NCBI RefSeq assembly: GCF_008312835.1
Contig: NZ_VSKS01000004.1
Location: 372,001-436,000 of the forward strand
Reading direction: 5' to 3'
Length of the DNA: 64,000 bases
DNA from: Streptomyces marokkonensis
GTDB lineage: Bacteria; Actinomycetota; Actinomycetes; Streptomycetales; Streptomycetaceae
Shown: positions 9,523 through 16,839 of the stretch, piece after piece
Layout: each line of letters begins with the position of its first letter
Numbering within the stretch: position 1 is the stretch's first letter
The notes under the pieces: model-generated
Databases searched by the model: none
Seen by the model: only the letters and a program-made list of their open reading frames with translations
What the model was told of the DNA's origin: nothing
Position numbers and translations under genes: made by a program

Positions 9523-10704
9523 GTGGCAGGCGCGAGGCAGACCGTGGGCGAGGCACGCCGGATCGTCGTCAAGGTCGGCTCCTCGTCGCTGACCACCGCG
9601 GCGGGCGGTCTGGACGCCGACCGGGTGGACGCGCTCGTCGACGTGCTCGCCAAGACCAGAAAAGCGGGGGTGGCCCCCAGGGCCTCGGTCGAGGGTGGTG
9701 GCGGGAGACGGGCGGGCGGGGGAGAGCGGGAGATCGTTCTCGTCTCGTCCGGCGCCATCGCCGCCGGGCTGGCGCCCCTGGGGCTGCGCCGCCGCCCGAG
9801 GGACCTCGCCCGTCAGCAGGCCGCCGCCAGCGTCGGCCAGGGCCTGCTGGTCGCCCGCTACACCGCCTCCTTCGCCCGCTACGGCGTCCGGGTCGGCCAG
9901 GTGCTGCTGACCAGCGACGACATGAGCCGCCGCGCCCACCACCGCAACGCCTCCCGCACCCTCGACAAACTGCTGGCGATGGGCGCCCTCCCGGTCGTCA
10001 ACGAGAACGACACGGTCGCCACCGACGAGATCCGCTTCGGCGACAACGACCGGCTCGCCGCCCTCGTCGCCCACCTGGTCCGCGCCGACCTGCTGGTGCT
10101 GCTGTCCGACGTGGACGGCGTCTACGACGGCGACCCCGCCCGCCCCGGCACGTCGCGCGTGGCGGAGGTCAGGGGCCCAGGGGACCTCGCCCACGTCGAG
10201 ATCGGCAGCGCCGGCAAGGCGGGCGTCGGCACCGGCGGCATGGTCACCAAGATCGAGGCGGCCCGGATCGCCGCCGCCGCCGGCATCCAGGTGGTGCTGA
10301 CCAGCACCGTTCACGCGGCCGACGCCCTGGGGGGCGGCGACACCGGCACCTACTTCCACCCCACCGGCCGCCGCTCCGCCGACCGCCTGCTGTGGCTCCA
10401 GCACGCCTCCACCCCGCGGGGCTCGCTCACCCTGGACGACGGCGCGGTGCGCGCGGTCGTCCAGGGCCGCAAGTCACTGCTGCCGGCGGGGATCGCCGGG
10501 GTCGAGGGGGAGTTCAGCGCGGGCGACCCGGTGGAACTGCGGGACCGCGGGGGACGGGCGGTGGCCCGGGGGCTGGTCAACTTCGACGCCAAGGAGATCC
10601 CCCTCCTGATCGGCCGCTCCACCCGCGAACTCGCCCGGGACCTCGGACCGGAGTACGAACGCGAGGTCGTACACAGGGACGATCTGGTGGTCCTGCATCC
10701 GTAA
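9523..10704 (+). CDS. proB: Glutamate 5-kinase ProB
   Basis: ATP-dependent phosphorylation of glutamate to gamma-glutamyl phosphate, the first step of proline synthesis. The amino-acid kinase domain starts IVVKVGSSSLT and shows SSGAIAAG, a QxAAASVGQG block and NENDTVATDE. The C-terminal 80 residues are a PUA domain. At 393 residues it is about 20 longer than usual (around 370) because of a Gly/Arg-rich insert near residues 49-67. The GTG start is chosen by its position just before the conserved kinase strand; GAGGGG lies upstream at somewhat long spacing. proA follows after one unknown gene. Confidence 0.93.
   Translation: MAGARQTVGEARRIVVKVGSSSLTTAAGGLDADRVDALVDVLAKTRKAGVAPRASVEGGGGRRAGGGEREIVLVSSGAIAAGLAPLGLRRRPRDLARQQAAASVGQGLLVARYTASFARYGVRVGQVLLTSDDMSRRAHHRNASRTLDKLLAMGALPVVNENDTVATDEIRFGDNDRLAALVAHLVRADLLVLLSDVDGVYDGDPARPGTSRVAEVRGPGDLAHVEIGSAGKAGVGTGGMVTKIEAARIAAAAGIQVVLTSTVHAADALGGGDTGTYFHPTGRRSADRLLWLQHASTPRGSLTLDDGAVRAVVQGRKSLLPAGIAGVEGEFSAGDPVELRDRGGRAVARGLVNFDAKEIPLLIGRSTRELARDLGPEYEREVVHRDDLVVLHP
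9667..9723 (+). repeat. proB: In-frame low-complexity insertion within proB
   Basis: About 19 extra codons rich in Gly, Arg and Ala lie between the helix ending AKTRKAG and the strand REIVLVSSGA. The DNA contains GGGGGTGGCCCCC, which resembles the palindromic core GGGGGTACCCCC of the intergenic repeat at 62642. It may be a small repeat element captured in frame; that origin is inference. Confidence 0.5.
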
Positions 10705-10711
10705 AGTGTCT

Positions 10712-10739
10712 GAACGTCCGCCCTCGGTGGTGGACGTTC
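10712..10739 (+). terminator. Hairpin after proB
   Basis: Perfect 8-base arms GAACGTCC / GGACGTTC with a 12-base loop, starting 8 bases after the proB stop. No T-run follows. Confidence 0.5.
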
Positions 10740-10836
10740 CGTAAAAGTGCCCCGCGATCCCCGGCGGCCTGCTCAACTTTGTCGCAGGGACAAGCCCGCC
10801 CGACCCCCGGGCGGTCCGCGTGTGAAGGAGGCCGCC

Positions 10837-11304
10837 GTGAGACGAGCGCGCCCTGGGCCGACGGCGTCTTGCGGTGGTGCCGGCTCCCGTGCGGCCGGCG
10901 ACGAGCGCGCCCTGACCAGCGTCCCGGCCGGCGCCCCGTTCACGGCCGGCGAACCCCGGGACCTCCCCCGCCTGTGGCACGTCACCCTCAGCGTCTCCGG
11001 CGAGGCGGCCCCGGTCGGGGAGGTCCGGCGGTCGCTGGAGCAGCTCGCCCACGACCACCCCTTCCTGCTCACCAGCCGCTACGCCGACGACCACGCGGAG
11101 ATCCGCTACTGGGAGGAGGCCCGCGACCTGCACGACGCGGCCGCCGTGGCGCTGCGTCTGTGGGGGGAGCACCGCCAGACCGCGGGCCTGCCGCCCTGGG
11201 AGATCGTGGGCCTGGAGGTCATCGACCGCCCGACCTACCAGCAGCGCGTCGCGGCCGGGTACGGACCGGTCCTGGCGACCCCCATCGGGGTCCACCCGTT
11301 CTGA
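10837..11304 (+). CDS. Conserved hypothetical protein between proB and proA
   Basis: I do not recognise a family with known function. The 155-residue protein is soluble, with no signal or membrane segment. It has a compact C-terminal part containing [25 protein letters not shown] and a Trp/Pro-rich [10 protein letters not shown] segment, which looks like an alpha/beta fold. The GTG start is well supported by AAGGAG six bases upstream; longer readings start in low-complexity Arg/Pro sequence. It lies in the same direction as proB and proA, but the hairpin after proB suggests a separate transcript. Confidence 0.75.
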   Translation: MRRARPGPTASCGGAGSRAAGDERALTSVPAGAPFTAGEPRDLPRLWHVTLSVSGEAAPVGEVRRSLEQLAHDHPFLLTSRYADDHAEIRYWEEARDLHDAAAVALRLWGEHRQTAGLPPWEIVGLEVIDRPTYQQRVAAGYGPVLATPIGVHPF

Positions 11305-11413
11305 GACGAGGCGGCCACGCTTCCCGGAACCAGGCGGTCACCCATTTTGGAACCAAACGTCCCCGTCTGTCTCGGGGTGTGGGATGACGGCCGACCGTGA
11401 CCGCCGCCCGCAC

Positions 11414-11419
11414 TACCCT
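11414..11419 (+). promoter_or_regulatory. proA: Leaderless-type -10 box of proA
   Basis: TACCCT is followed by exactly six bases and then the proA ATG, with no ribosome site between. This is the arrangement of a transcript starting at the start codon. Confidence 0.55.
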
Positions 11420-11425
11420 TCCCTC

Positions 11426-12712
11426 ATGACCACGCTCTCGCCGTACGACTCGATGTCCCCGGTCAACCAGGCCGCCTACCGGGCCAAGGGCGCCGCCGCC
11501 ACGCTCGCGCCGCTGCCGCGCGCCGCCAAGGACGACGCGCTGCTCGCCATCGCCGACGCGCTGGAGGTCCGCGCGAGCGAGATCGTCGAGGCCAACGCCC
11601 AGGACGTGGCCAGGGCCCGCGAGGCCGGCACCGGCGAGGGAATGATCGACCGGCTCACCCTCACCCCGGAGCGGGTGCGCGCCATCGCGGCCGACGTGCG
11701 GGACGTGGCCGCGCTGCCCGACCCGGTCGGCGAGGTGGTCCGCGGCTCCACGCTGCCCAACGGCATCGACCTGCGCCAGGTCCGGGTGCCGCTCGGCGTC
11801 GTAGGGATCATCTACGAGGGCCGGCCGAACGTGACCGTCGACGCCGCGGCCCTCTGCCTGAAGTCGGGCAACGCGGTCCTGCTGCGCGGCTCCTCCTCCG
11901 CGTACCGGTCGAACACCGCCCTCGTGCGCGTCCTGCGCGACGCGGTGCACGGTGCCGGGCTGCCCGCCGACGCCGTGCAGCTGGTCCCCGGCGAGAGCCG
12001 CGACAGCGTGCGCGAGCTGATGCGCGCACGCGGCCTGGTCGACGTGCTCATCCCGCGCGGCGGCGCCTCGCTGATCAACACGGTCGTCCAGGAGTCGGTC
12101 GTCCCGGTCATCGAGACCGGTACCGGCAACTGCCACGTCTACGTCGACGCGCGGGCCGACCTCGACATGGCCGTCGAGATCCTGGTCAACTCCAAGGCCC
12201 AGCGGGTCGGCGTGTGCAACGCCGCCGAGACCCTCCTGGTCCACCAGGACATCGCCGCCGAGTTCCTGCCCCGCGCCCTGGACGCCCTCGCCGACGCCGG
12301 GGTCACCGTGCACGCCGACGAACGCGTGATGGCCTACGCCAAGGACTCCCGCGCCACGGTCGTGGAGGCCACCACGGAGGACTGGGAGACCGAATACCTC
12401 TCCCTCGACATCGCCGCCGCCGTCGTCGACTCCCTCGACCGGGCCGTCGAGCACATCCGGCTGTGGACCTCCGGCCACACCGAGGCCATCGTCACCACCT
12501 CCCAGCAGGCCGCCCGCCGCTTCACCCAGCTGGTGGACTCCACCACGGTCGCCGTGAACGCCTCCACCCGGTTCACCGACGGCGGCCAGTTCGGCTTCGG
12601 CGCGGAGATCGGCATCTCGACGCAGAAGCTGCACGCCCGGGGCCCGATGGGCCTGCCCGAGCTGACCAGCACCAAGTACATCGTCACCGGCGACGGTCAC
12701 GTACGGCGCTGA
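11426..12712 (+). CDS. proA: Gamma-glutamyl phosphate reductase ProA
   Basis: 428 residues, the usual length. It is an aldehyde-dehydrogenase-fold enzyme that reduces gamma-glutamyl phosphate with NADPH to glutamate semialdehyde, the second step of proline synthesis. Visible signatures are [25 protein letters not shown], a catalytic cysteine in [11 protein letters not shown], and the C-terminal [19 protein letters not shown]. An upstream in-frame ATG at 11384 exists, but the start at 11426 fits both the family N terminus and the -10 box six bases before it. proB lies 0.7 kb upstream. Confidence 0.95.
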   Translation: MTTLSPYDSMSPVNQAAYRAKGAAATLAPLPRAAKDDALLAIADALEVRASEIVEANAQDVARAREAGTGEGMIDRLTLTPERVRAIAADVRDVAALPDPVGEVVRGSTLPNGIDLRQVRVPLGVVGIIYEGRPNVTVDAAALCLKSGNAVLLRGSSSAYRSNTALVRVLRDAVHGAGLPADAVQLVPGESRDSVRELMRARGLVDVLIPRGGASLINTVVQESVVPVIETGTGNCHVYVDARADLDMAVEILVNSKAQRVGVCNAAETLLVHQDIAAEFLPRALDALADAGVTVHADERVMAYAKDSRATVVEATTEDWETEYLSLDIAAAVVDSLDRAVEHIRLWTSGHTEAIVTTSQQAARRFTQLVDSTTVAVNASTRFTDGGQFGFGAEIGISTQKLHARGPMGLPELTSTKYIVTGDGHVRR

Positions 12713-12750
12713 GGCCCGCCCACCGGACAGCGGCGGCGCGGTGCGTCTCA

Positions 12751-12779
12751 GCAGACGGATGAATTTCCATACCGTCTGC
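12751..12779. promoter_or_regulatory. Long inverted repeat between proA and the spore-wall gene
   Basis: GCAGACGG and CCGTCTGC are perfect 8-base arms; with one bulged base they extend inward through ATG/CAT. The element ends about 20 bases before the -10 box of the next gene and overlaps its -35 area. It could be an operator or the proA terminator; there is no T-run. Confidence 0.45.
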
Positions 12780-12799
12780 CCAAAATGACCCCCCAGGTC

Positions 12800-12805
12800 T
12801 ACTCT
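12800..12805 (+). promoter_or_regulatory. Leaderless-type -10 box
   Basis: TACTCT followed by six bases and then GTG at 12812. The spacing is identical to that before the paralogous gene downstream (TACCCT at 13429-13434, ATG at 13441). Confidence 0.55.
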
Positions 12806-12811
12806 GGACGC

Positions 12812-13369
12812 GTGCCGGAGGACGTGGGGGGCACGCCGTTCCCTGACGGCTGGGAGCCCGACGACGACCACGACCGCGGGGTGTCGGACGAAGAGTTCGC
12901 CTCCGTGGTCTTCGACGAGGCCTTCGTACGCGCGGCCGAGGTGCACGAGCCGACCGCCGTCGAACGCCTCCTGGCCGCCGCGCAGGCCAGAGCGGAGGCC
13001 GAGGCCCACCGGGCCCGTGCGCGCGGTGAGCGGTTCGACGACGGGTACGGCGGCTACCGGGGCGAGGCCGGGTACGACGGCCGGGACGACGACTCCGACG
13101 CCCTGGAGCACGGCTACGGCTCCCCGGGCGCGTACGGCGGGCAGGTGCGCTGGCACCGCCCCGTCGCCTGGATGCTCGCCCTGGTGATGGGCATCGGGAT
13201 GGTGGCGCTCGCCTTCTCGGCGGTGTACCGGGGCTCCTCCTCCAACCGTCAGGACCCGGTCCCGCCACCGGCCTCCACCGGTGTGGAGCGGGAGAGCGCG
13301 GCGGCGCCCTCCGCGTCGGCCGACTACTCCCGGCCGACGGTCCCGGTGATCCCGCGCGACACCCCCTGA
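12812..13369 (+). CDS. SCO2584-family spore wall biosynthesis membrane protein
   Basis: 185 residues. An acidic cytoplasmic N terminus carries the motif EEFASVVFDEAFVRAA (about 26-42), then a Glu/Ala/Arg-rich helix and a Gly/Tyr-rich linker. One membrane segment follows (about 117-139, starting PVAWMLALVMG), with a short Pro/Ser-rich outer tail. The motif and length match the Streptomyces SCO2584 family, which is named for a role in spore wall synthesis. The start GTG is preferred over an ATG at 12785 because a TACTCT box lies six bases before it and neither start has a ribosome site. It is followed by a paralogue sharing the same motif. Confidence 0.8.
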   Translation: MPEDVGGTPFPDGWEPDDDHDRGVSDEEFASVVFDEAFVRAAEVHEPTAVERLLAAAQARAEAEAHRARARGERFDDGYGGYRGEAGYDGRDDDSDALEHGYGSPGAYGGQVRWHRPVAWMLALVMGIGMVALAFSAVYRGSSSNRQDPVPPPASTGVERESAAAPSASADYSRPTVPVIPRDTP

Positions 13370-13428
13370 GCCCCGCCGCCGTCGCAAGTTCCGTTCCGGC
13401 CGGGCGTTTACCGGGCCTTCGCCGAACC

Positions 13429-13434
13429 TACCCT
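13429..13434 (+). promoter_or_regulatory. Promoter of the SCO2583-type gene
   Basis: TTTACC at 13407-13412, a 16-base spacer and TACCCT at 13429-13434, then six bases to the ATG. It looks like a leaderless promoter. Confidence 0.55.
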
Positions 13435-13440
13435 GAAGAT

Positions 13441-14514
13441 ATGGGAGGGCCTCCGGACCCACCCGAGGGGACGCCCGAGGGAGCCCCCGGAGGTGGAGAG
13501 GACGAGTACAGGTCCGTCGTCTTCGACGAGTCCTTCATCCGCGCTGCCCGCCTCCAGGAGTACTCCGCGCAGGAGCGCATCACCGATCACGCCCCGGCCG
13601 TGCGCCGCCGCCCGCCCCTGCGCAAGGGCGGCCTGTCCCGGCAGGCGCTGGTCCTGGTCCTGCTGATCGCCGTGGCCTTCGGCACCGCCATCTTCCTGGG
13701 CATACGCCATCCCTACCGGACCCCCGCCGCCGACAGCCCCGTGGAGCCCCTGCGGATGACCGTCGTCCAGCTCGCCCCGCAGGGCGAGGTCCCCGGCACC
13801 GAGGATGTGGAACGGCTGTTCTCGAGCAGTCCGGCGGCGCAGTTCCGCACGGGTGCCGAAGGGGTGCCGCTCCCGGCGTCCCGGCGCACCGCGCACTTCT
13901 CCGACGGCCAGGTGGTGACCGCCCTGCTCACCGCGAAGGACTACGTCGTACGGTCCTCCCTCGACCCGGCCGTGCTCACCGGGGGCGAGACCCGTCCGGT
14001 GCGGGTGCTGCTCGACTCCGGCCAGCTGGAGCAGTTCGACCGGAGCTTCGACCGGCCCGCCGCCGACGGACGGCACGCCCCCACCGGGTGGCTGGTCCGC
14101 TTCGACCCCTCCCGCGTGGAACTGGCCGACCGCGGGATCCGGGTCCACGGCACCATGCAGGCCGCCGAGACCGACTCCGCCACCCTCGAGGTCACCACCG
14201 ACCACACCGTCGTCTACGCGCTGCGTCCGGCGGGCGCCGGCCCGGACGCCGAGGCGTCGCTGTTCACGGTCCGTCGCGAACTGCACTTCCGCTTCGACCG
14301 CGACGACCTGCGCCTGCACCAGGCGGAACTCGTCGTCGCCCACGTCCAGGCCGGACCCCTGTCCTGCGCCGAGGACGCCGCCGCCCGGCTGCGCCCGCTG
14401 CTCGCCGGCCGGACGGCCGAGGAGGGCGGGCCCGCCGTGACCGACCCCTACGCCACGGGCGGCACCCCGGCGCTGTGCGGCTCCCTGGCGCCCGGCGCGC
14501 AGCCGGAACTGTGA
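13441..14514 (+). CDS. SCO2583-family membrane protein
   Basis: 357 residues with the motif DEYRSVVFDESFIRAA near residues 21-36, shared with the protein encoded just upstream. One membrane helix lies at about 67-88 (QALVLVLLIAVAFGTAIFLG). A large exported C-terminal domain of about 265 residues follows, beta-rich, with a Cys pair near the end (SCAED and ALCGS) that could form a disulfide. The topology is type II, N-in/C-out. The family is typical of Streptomyces. The function of the outer domain is unknown; the neighbourhood (spore-wall paralogue, LCP ligase, membrane protease) points to envelope assembly. Confidence 0.8.
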   Translation: MGGPPDPPEGTPEGAPGGGEDEYRSVVFDESFIRAARLQEYSAQERITDHAPAVRRRPPLRKGGLSRQALVLVLLIAVAFGTAIFLGIRHPYRTPAADSPVEPLRMTVVQLAPQGEVPGTEDVERLFSSSPAAQFRTGAEGVPLPASRRTAHFSDGQVVTALLTAKDYVVRSSLDPAVLTGGETRPVRVLLDSGQLEQFDRSFDRPAADGRHAPTGWLVRFDPSRVELADRGIRVHGTMQAAETDSATLEVTTDHTVVYALRPAGAGPDAEASLFTVRRELHFRFDRDDLRLHQAELVVAHVQAGPLSCAEDAAARLRPLLAGRTAEEGGPAVTDPYATGGTPALCGSLAPGAQPEL

Positions 14515-14535
14515 AGGCACCCGCCGGGGCGGACC

Positions 14536-15639
14536 TCAGGCGCCGTCGCGCGGTGAGGTGCCGCCGTCCGTGTCCGACGGCGGCTCCTGCCCGGGCGCCG
14601 ACGACGTGAAGCCGCCGAAGCCGCGACGGACCCGGCCGCCCAGGTCACCGGCGCCGCCCGCGATGTCGTTGACCAGCTTCATCAGCGGGTCCTTGGAGTT
14701 CCTCACCTCACCGGCGTAACTGCTCGCCGACTCCCGCCAGGAGTCCCGTACCGAGGCGTCCTTGTCCTCGTCGCGCCGCGGGTAGTGGCCGTCCATGATC
14801 CGCTGGTAGTCGCGGGAGGCCTCCCACTTCTTCAGCTCGGCGGCCCGCACGGTGGTGAACGGGTGCGAGCGGGGCAGCACGTTGAGGATCTTCAGCACGG
14901 AGTCGCGCAGGTCGCCCCCGGCCTCGTACTCCTCGGCCTGCTCCAGGAACGCGTCCACGTTCATCTCGTGCAGGTGGTTGCCGCCCGCGATCTTCATCAG
15001 GCCGCGCATCGAGGCCTGCGGATCCTGCCCGACCAGCAGCCCGGCCCGGTCCGCGGACAGCTCCGACTTGCGGAACCACTCGCGCAGCGCCGTCACGATC
15101 GCCATGATCGCGAAGTTGCCGAGCGGGATCCACGCGACCCGGACCGCCAGCGACGTCAGGAACAGGAGGATGGTCCGGTACACCGCGTGCCCGGACAGCG
15201 CGTGCCCGACCTCGTGCCCGACGACCGCCCGCATCTCCTCCTCGTCGAGCAGCTCCACCAGCCCCGTGGTCACCACGATGATCGGCTCGTCCAGGCCGAT
15301 GCACATGGCGTTCGGATTCGGGTCCTGGTTGACGTACATCGGCGGGACCTTCTCCAGGTCCAGGATGTAGCAGGCGTCCCGCAGCATGTCGTTGAGATGC
15401 GCGAACTGCCGGTCCGAGACCCGCACCGAGTCGGACAGGAACAGCAGCCGCAGGCTGCGTTCGGGCAGCAGTCCGCTCAGGGCCTTGAAGACCGTGTCGA
15501 AGCCGCTCAGCTTCCGCAGCGCCACCAGCGCGGAGCGGTCGGCCGGATGTTCGTACGCACGCGAGGAGATTCCGGGGAAGCGCCTGCGCTGCCTGCTCGG
15601 CACGCTCTCGTGCCCGTTGTGCCGGTTGCCGTCGGACAT
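14536..15639 (-). CDS. M48 family membrane-associated zinc metalloprotease
   Basis: 367 residues with the zinc-protease signature HEVGH at 142-146 and the third ligand Glu in KSELSADRAG (about 193). Two hydrophobic segments between them (about 152-186) place it in the membrane, as in HtpX-like M48 peptidases. The C-terminal tail is charged and low in complexity. It is convergent with the spore-wall gene upstream, ending 21 bases from its stop. A GGGGGAA ribosome site precedes the ATG. It probably has a role in membrane or secreted protein quality control; substrates are not evident. Confidence 0.87.
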   Translation of the reverse strand: MSDGNRHNGHESVPSRQRRRFPGISSRAYEHPADRSALVALRKLSGFDTVFKALSGLLPERSLRLLFLSDSVRVSDRQFAHLNDMLRDACYILDLEKVPPMYVNQDPNPNAMCIGLDEPIIVVTTGLVELLDEEEMRAVVGHEVGHALSGHAVYRTILLFLTSLAVRVAWIPLGNFAIMAIVTALREWFRKSELSADRAGLLVGQDPQASMRGLMKIAGGNHLHEMNVDAFLEQAEEYEAGGDLRDSVLKILNVLPRSHPFTTVRAAELKKWEASRDYQRIMDGHYPRRDEDKDASVRDSWRESASSYAGEVRNSKDPLMKLVNDIAGGAGDLGGRVRRGFGGFTSSAPGQEPPSDTDGGTSPRDGA

Positions 15640-15949
15640 GTTTCCCCCATGTGCGTCTGAGTGACCTCTGCGGGCCGTCGTACGGCCCGTCGTTCCCCCG
15701 GGGCGAAGCCCAGCCTAGGCGCAGACACCTCGCACGGGCAGACCGTGCGGCGGTACGGCCGGGGAGGCGCGGGCCTGTCGCGCGGCTCCAGCCGGAAGGA
15801 CGACCGGGGGCCGGGCAGGGTTGCCTGGCGCCGGAGGCCGTGGACGCTCCGGGCCCGCAACGGCGGAGTCGGCGTGATCGCCGCGGAGGTGCCCGCTTAC
15901 GATGAGCGGACGTCTTTATCCCGCCCACACGCGATAGGTTCTGCCGAAG
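15640..15949. other. Intergenic region between the M48 protease and a small membrane gene
   Basis: 310 bases without a convincing gene. It should carry the divergent promoters. TAGGTT at 15935-15940, nine bases before the ATG of the small gene, is a candidate -10 box. TAGGCT on the minus strand around 15710-15716 is a possible one for the protease. Confidence 0.4.
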
Positions 15950-16114
15950 ATGAGCTTCCCCAGCACCGCTGCCCAGTTGGTCACGCTCGCCGCCGAGGGC
16001 GGAGAGCACAGCGGCAACCACGAGAGCCTCAGCCCCTACCTCACCGGTGGCGGCGCCCTGTTCGTCCTGCTGCTCCTGCTGTGGATCACCACCCGCTTCA
16101 ACCGCGACCGCTGA
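15950..16114 (+). CDS. Small conserved membrane protein (54 residues)
   Basis: A short gene starting [20 protein letters not shown], with one strongly hydrophobic helix in the second half ([15 protein letters not shown]) and a basic end RFNRDR, so the C terminus is predicted to be inside. Coding evidence is the strict high-GC third-position pattern over the whole frame and its placement 70 bases before nadD in the same direction. Small proteins of this type occur beside nadD in Streptomyces. The function is unknown. Confidence 0.7.
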   Translation: MSFPSTAAQLVTLAAEGGEHSGNHESLSPYLTGGGALFVLLLLLWITTRFNRDR

Positions 16115-16184
16115 CCCGCGTCCCTGGGCCCGGGAGGGCACTGGCGGACGGGGTGCCCGGGCCGGGCCGGTAGGGTCTGCACGC

Positions 16185-16823
16185 ATGGGAGAGCAGGACA
16201 TGCCTACCGGTCCCGGCAGCGGCCCGGCCGAGCGGGACAGGCGCCGCCTGGGCGTGATGGGCGGCACCTTCGACCCGATCCACCACGGGCACCTGGTGGC
16301 GGCCAGCGAGGTCGCCGCGCAGTTCCACCTGGACGAGGTCGTCTTCGTCCCCACCGGCCAGCCCTGGCAGAAGAGTCACCGCGCGGTCTCCGCCGCCGAG
16401 GACCGCTATCTGATGACGGTCATCGCGACCGCCGAGAACCCGCAGTTCTCGGTCAGCCGCATCGACATCGACCGCGGCGGCCCCACCTACACCGTGGACA
16501 CCCTGCGCGACCTGCGCGCGCTCAACCCGGACACGGACCTGTTCTTCATCACCGGCGCCGACGCCCTCGCGCAGATCCTCACCTGGCGCGACAGCGAGGA
16601 ACTCTTCTCCCTGGCACACTTCATCGGCGTGACCCGGCCCGGCCACCACCTGACCGACGCCGGCCTCCCCGAGGGCGGTGTCTCCCTGGTGGAGGTTCCG
16701 GCCCTCTCCATCTCGTCCACGGACTGCCGTGCGAGAGTCGCCAAGGGAGCTCCCGTCTGGTACCTGGTGCCGGACGGAGTCGTGCGCTACATCGACAAGC
16801 GCGAGCTGTACCGCGGCGAGTGA
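16185..16823 (+). CDS. nadD: Nicotinate-nucleotide adenylyltransferase NadD
   Basis: 212 residues. It transfers AMP from ATP to nicotinate mononucleotide in NAD synthesis. The nucleotidyltransferase signature [11 protein letters not shown] lies near the N terminus and the second ATP motif ISSTDCR near the C terminus. Two starts are possible. The ATG at 16185 has TAGGGT eight bases upstream (leaderless style), while the ATG at 16200 has GGGAGAG at six bases. The catalytic domain is unaffected. It ends 16 bases before the LCP gene and probably shares its transcript with it. Confidence 0.93.
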   Translation: MGEQDMPTGPGSGPAERDRRRLGVMGGTFDPIHHGHLVAASEVAAQFHLDEVVFVPTGQPWQKSHRAVSAAEDRYLMTVIATAENPQFSVSRIDIDRGGPTYTVDTLRDLRALNPDTDLFFITGADALAQILTWRDSEELFSLAHFIGVTRPGHHLTDAGLPEGGVSLVEVPALSISSTDCRARVAKGAPVWYLVPDGVVRYIDKRELYRGE

Positions 16824-16839
16824 TCCGAGAGGGGCACCG

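Noticed and set aside
6984-9758. Alternative 924-codon frame overlapping the membrane glycerophosphotransferase gene
   Set aside because: Arg/Gly/Pro-only composition with no motif; the other frame on the same strand encodes recognisable transferase motifs and membrane helices.
15651-15905. Short plus-strand frame in the gap after the M48 protease
   Set aside because: Arg-rich, no ribosome site, no recognisable motif, overlaps likely promoters.
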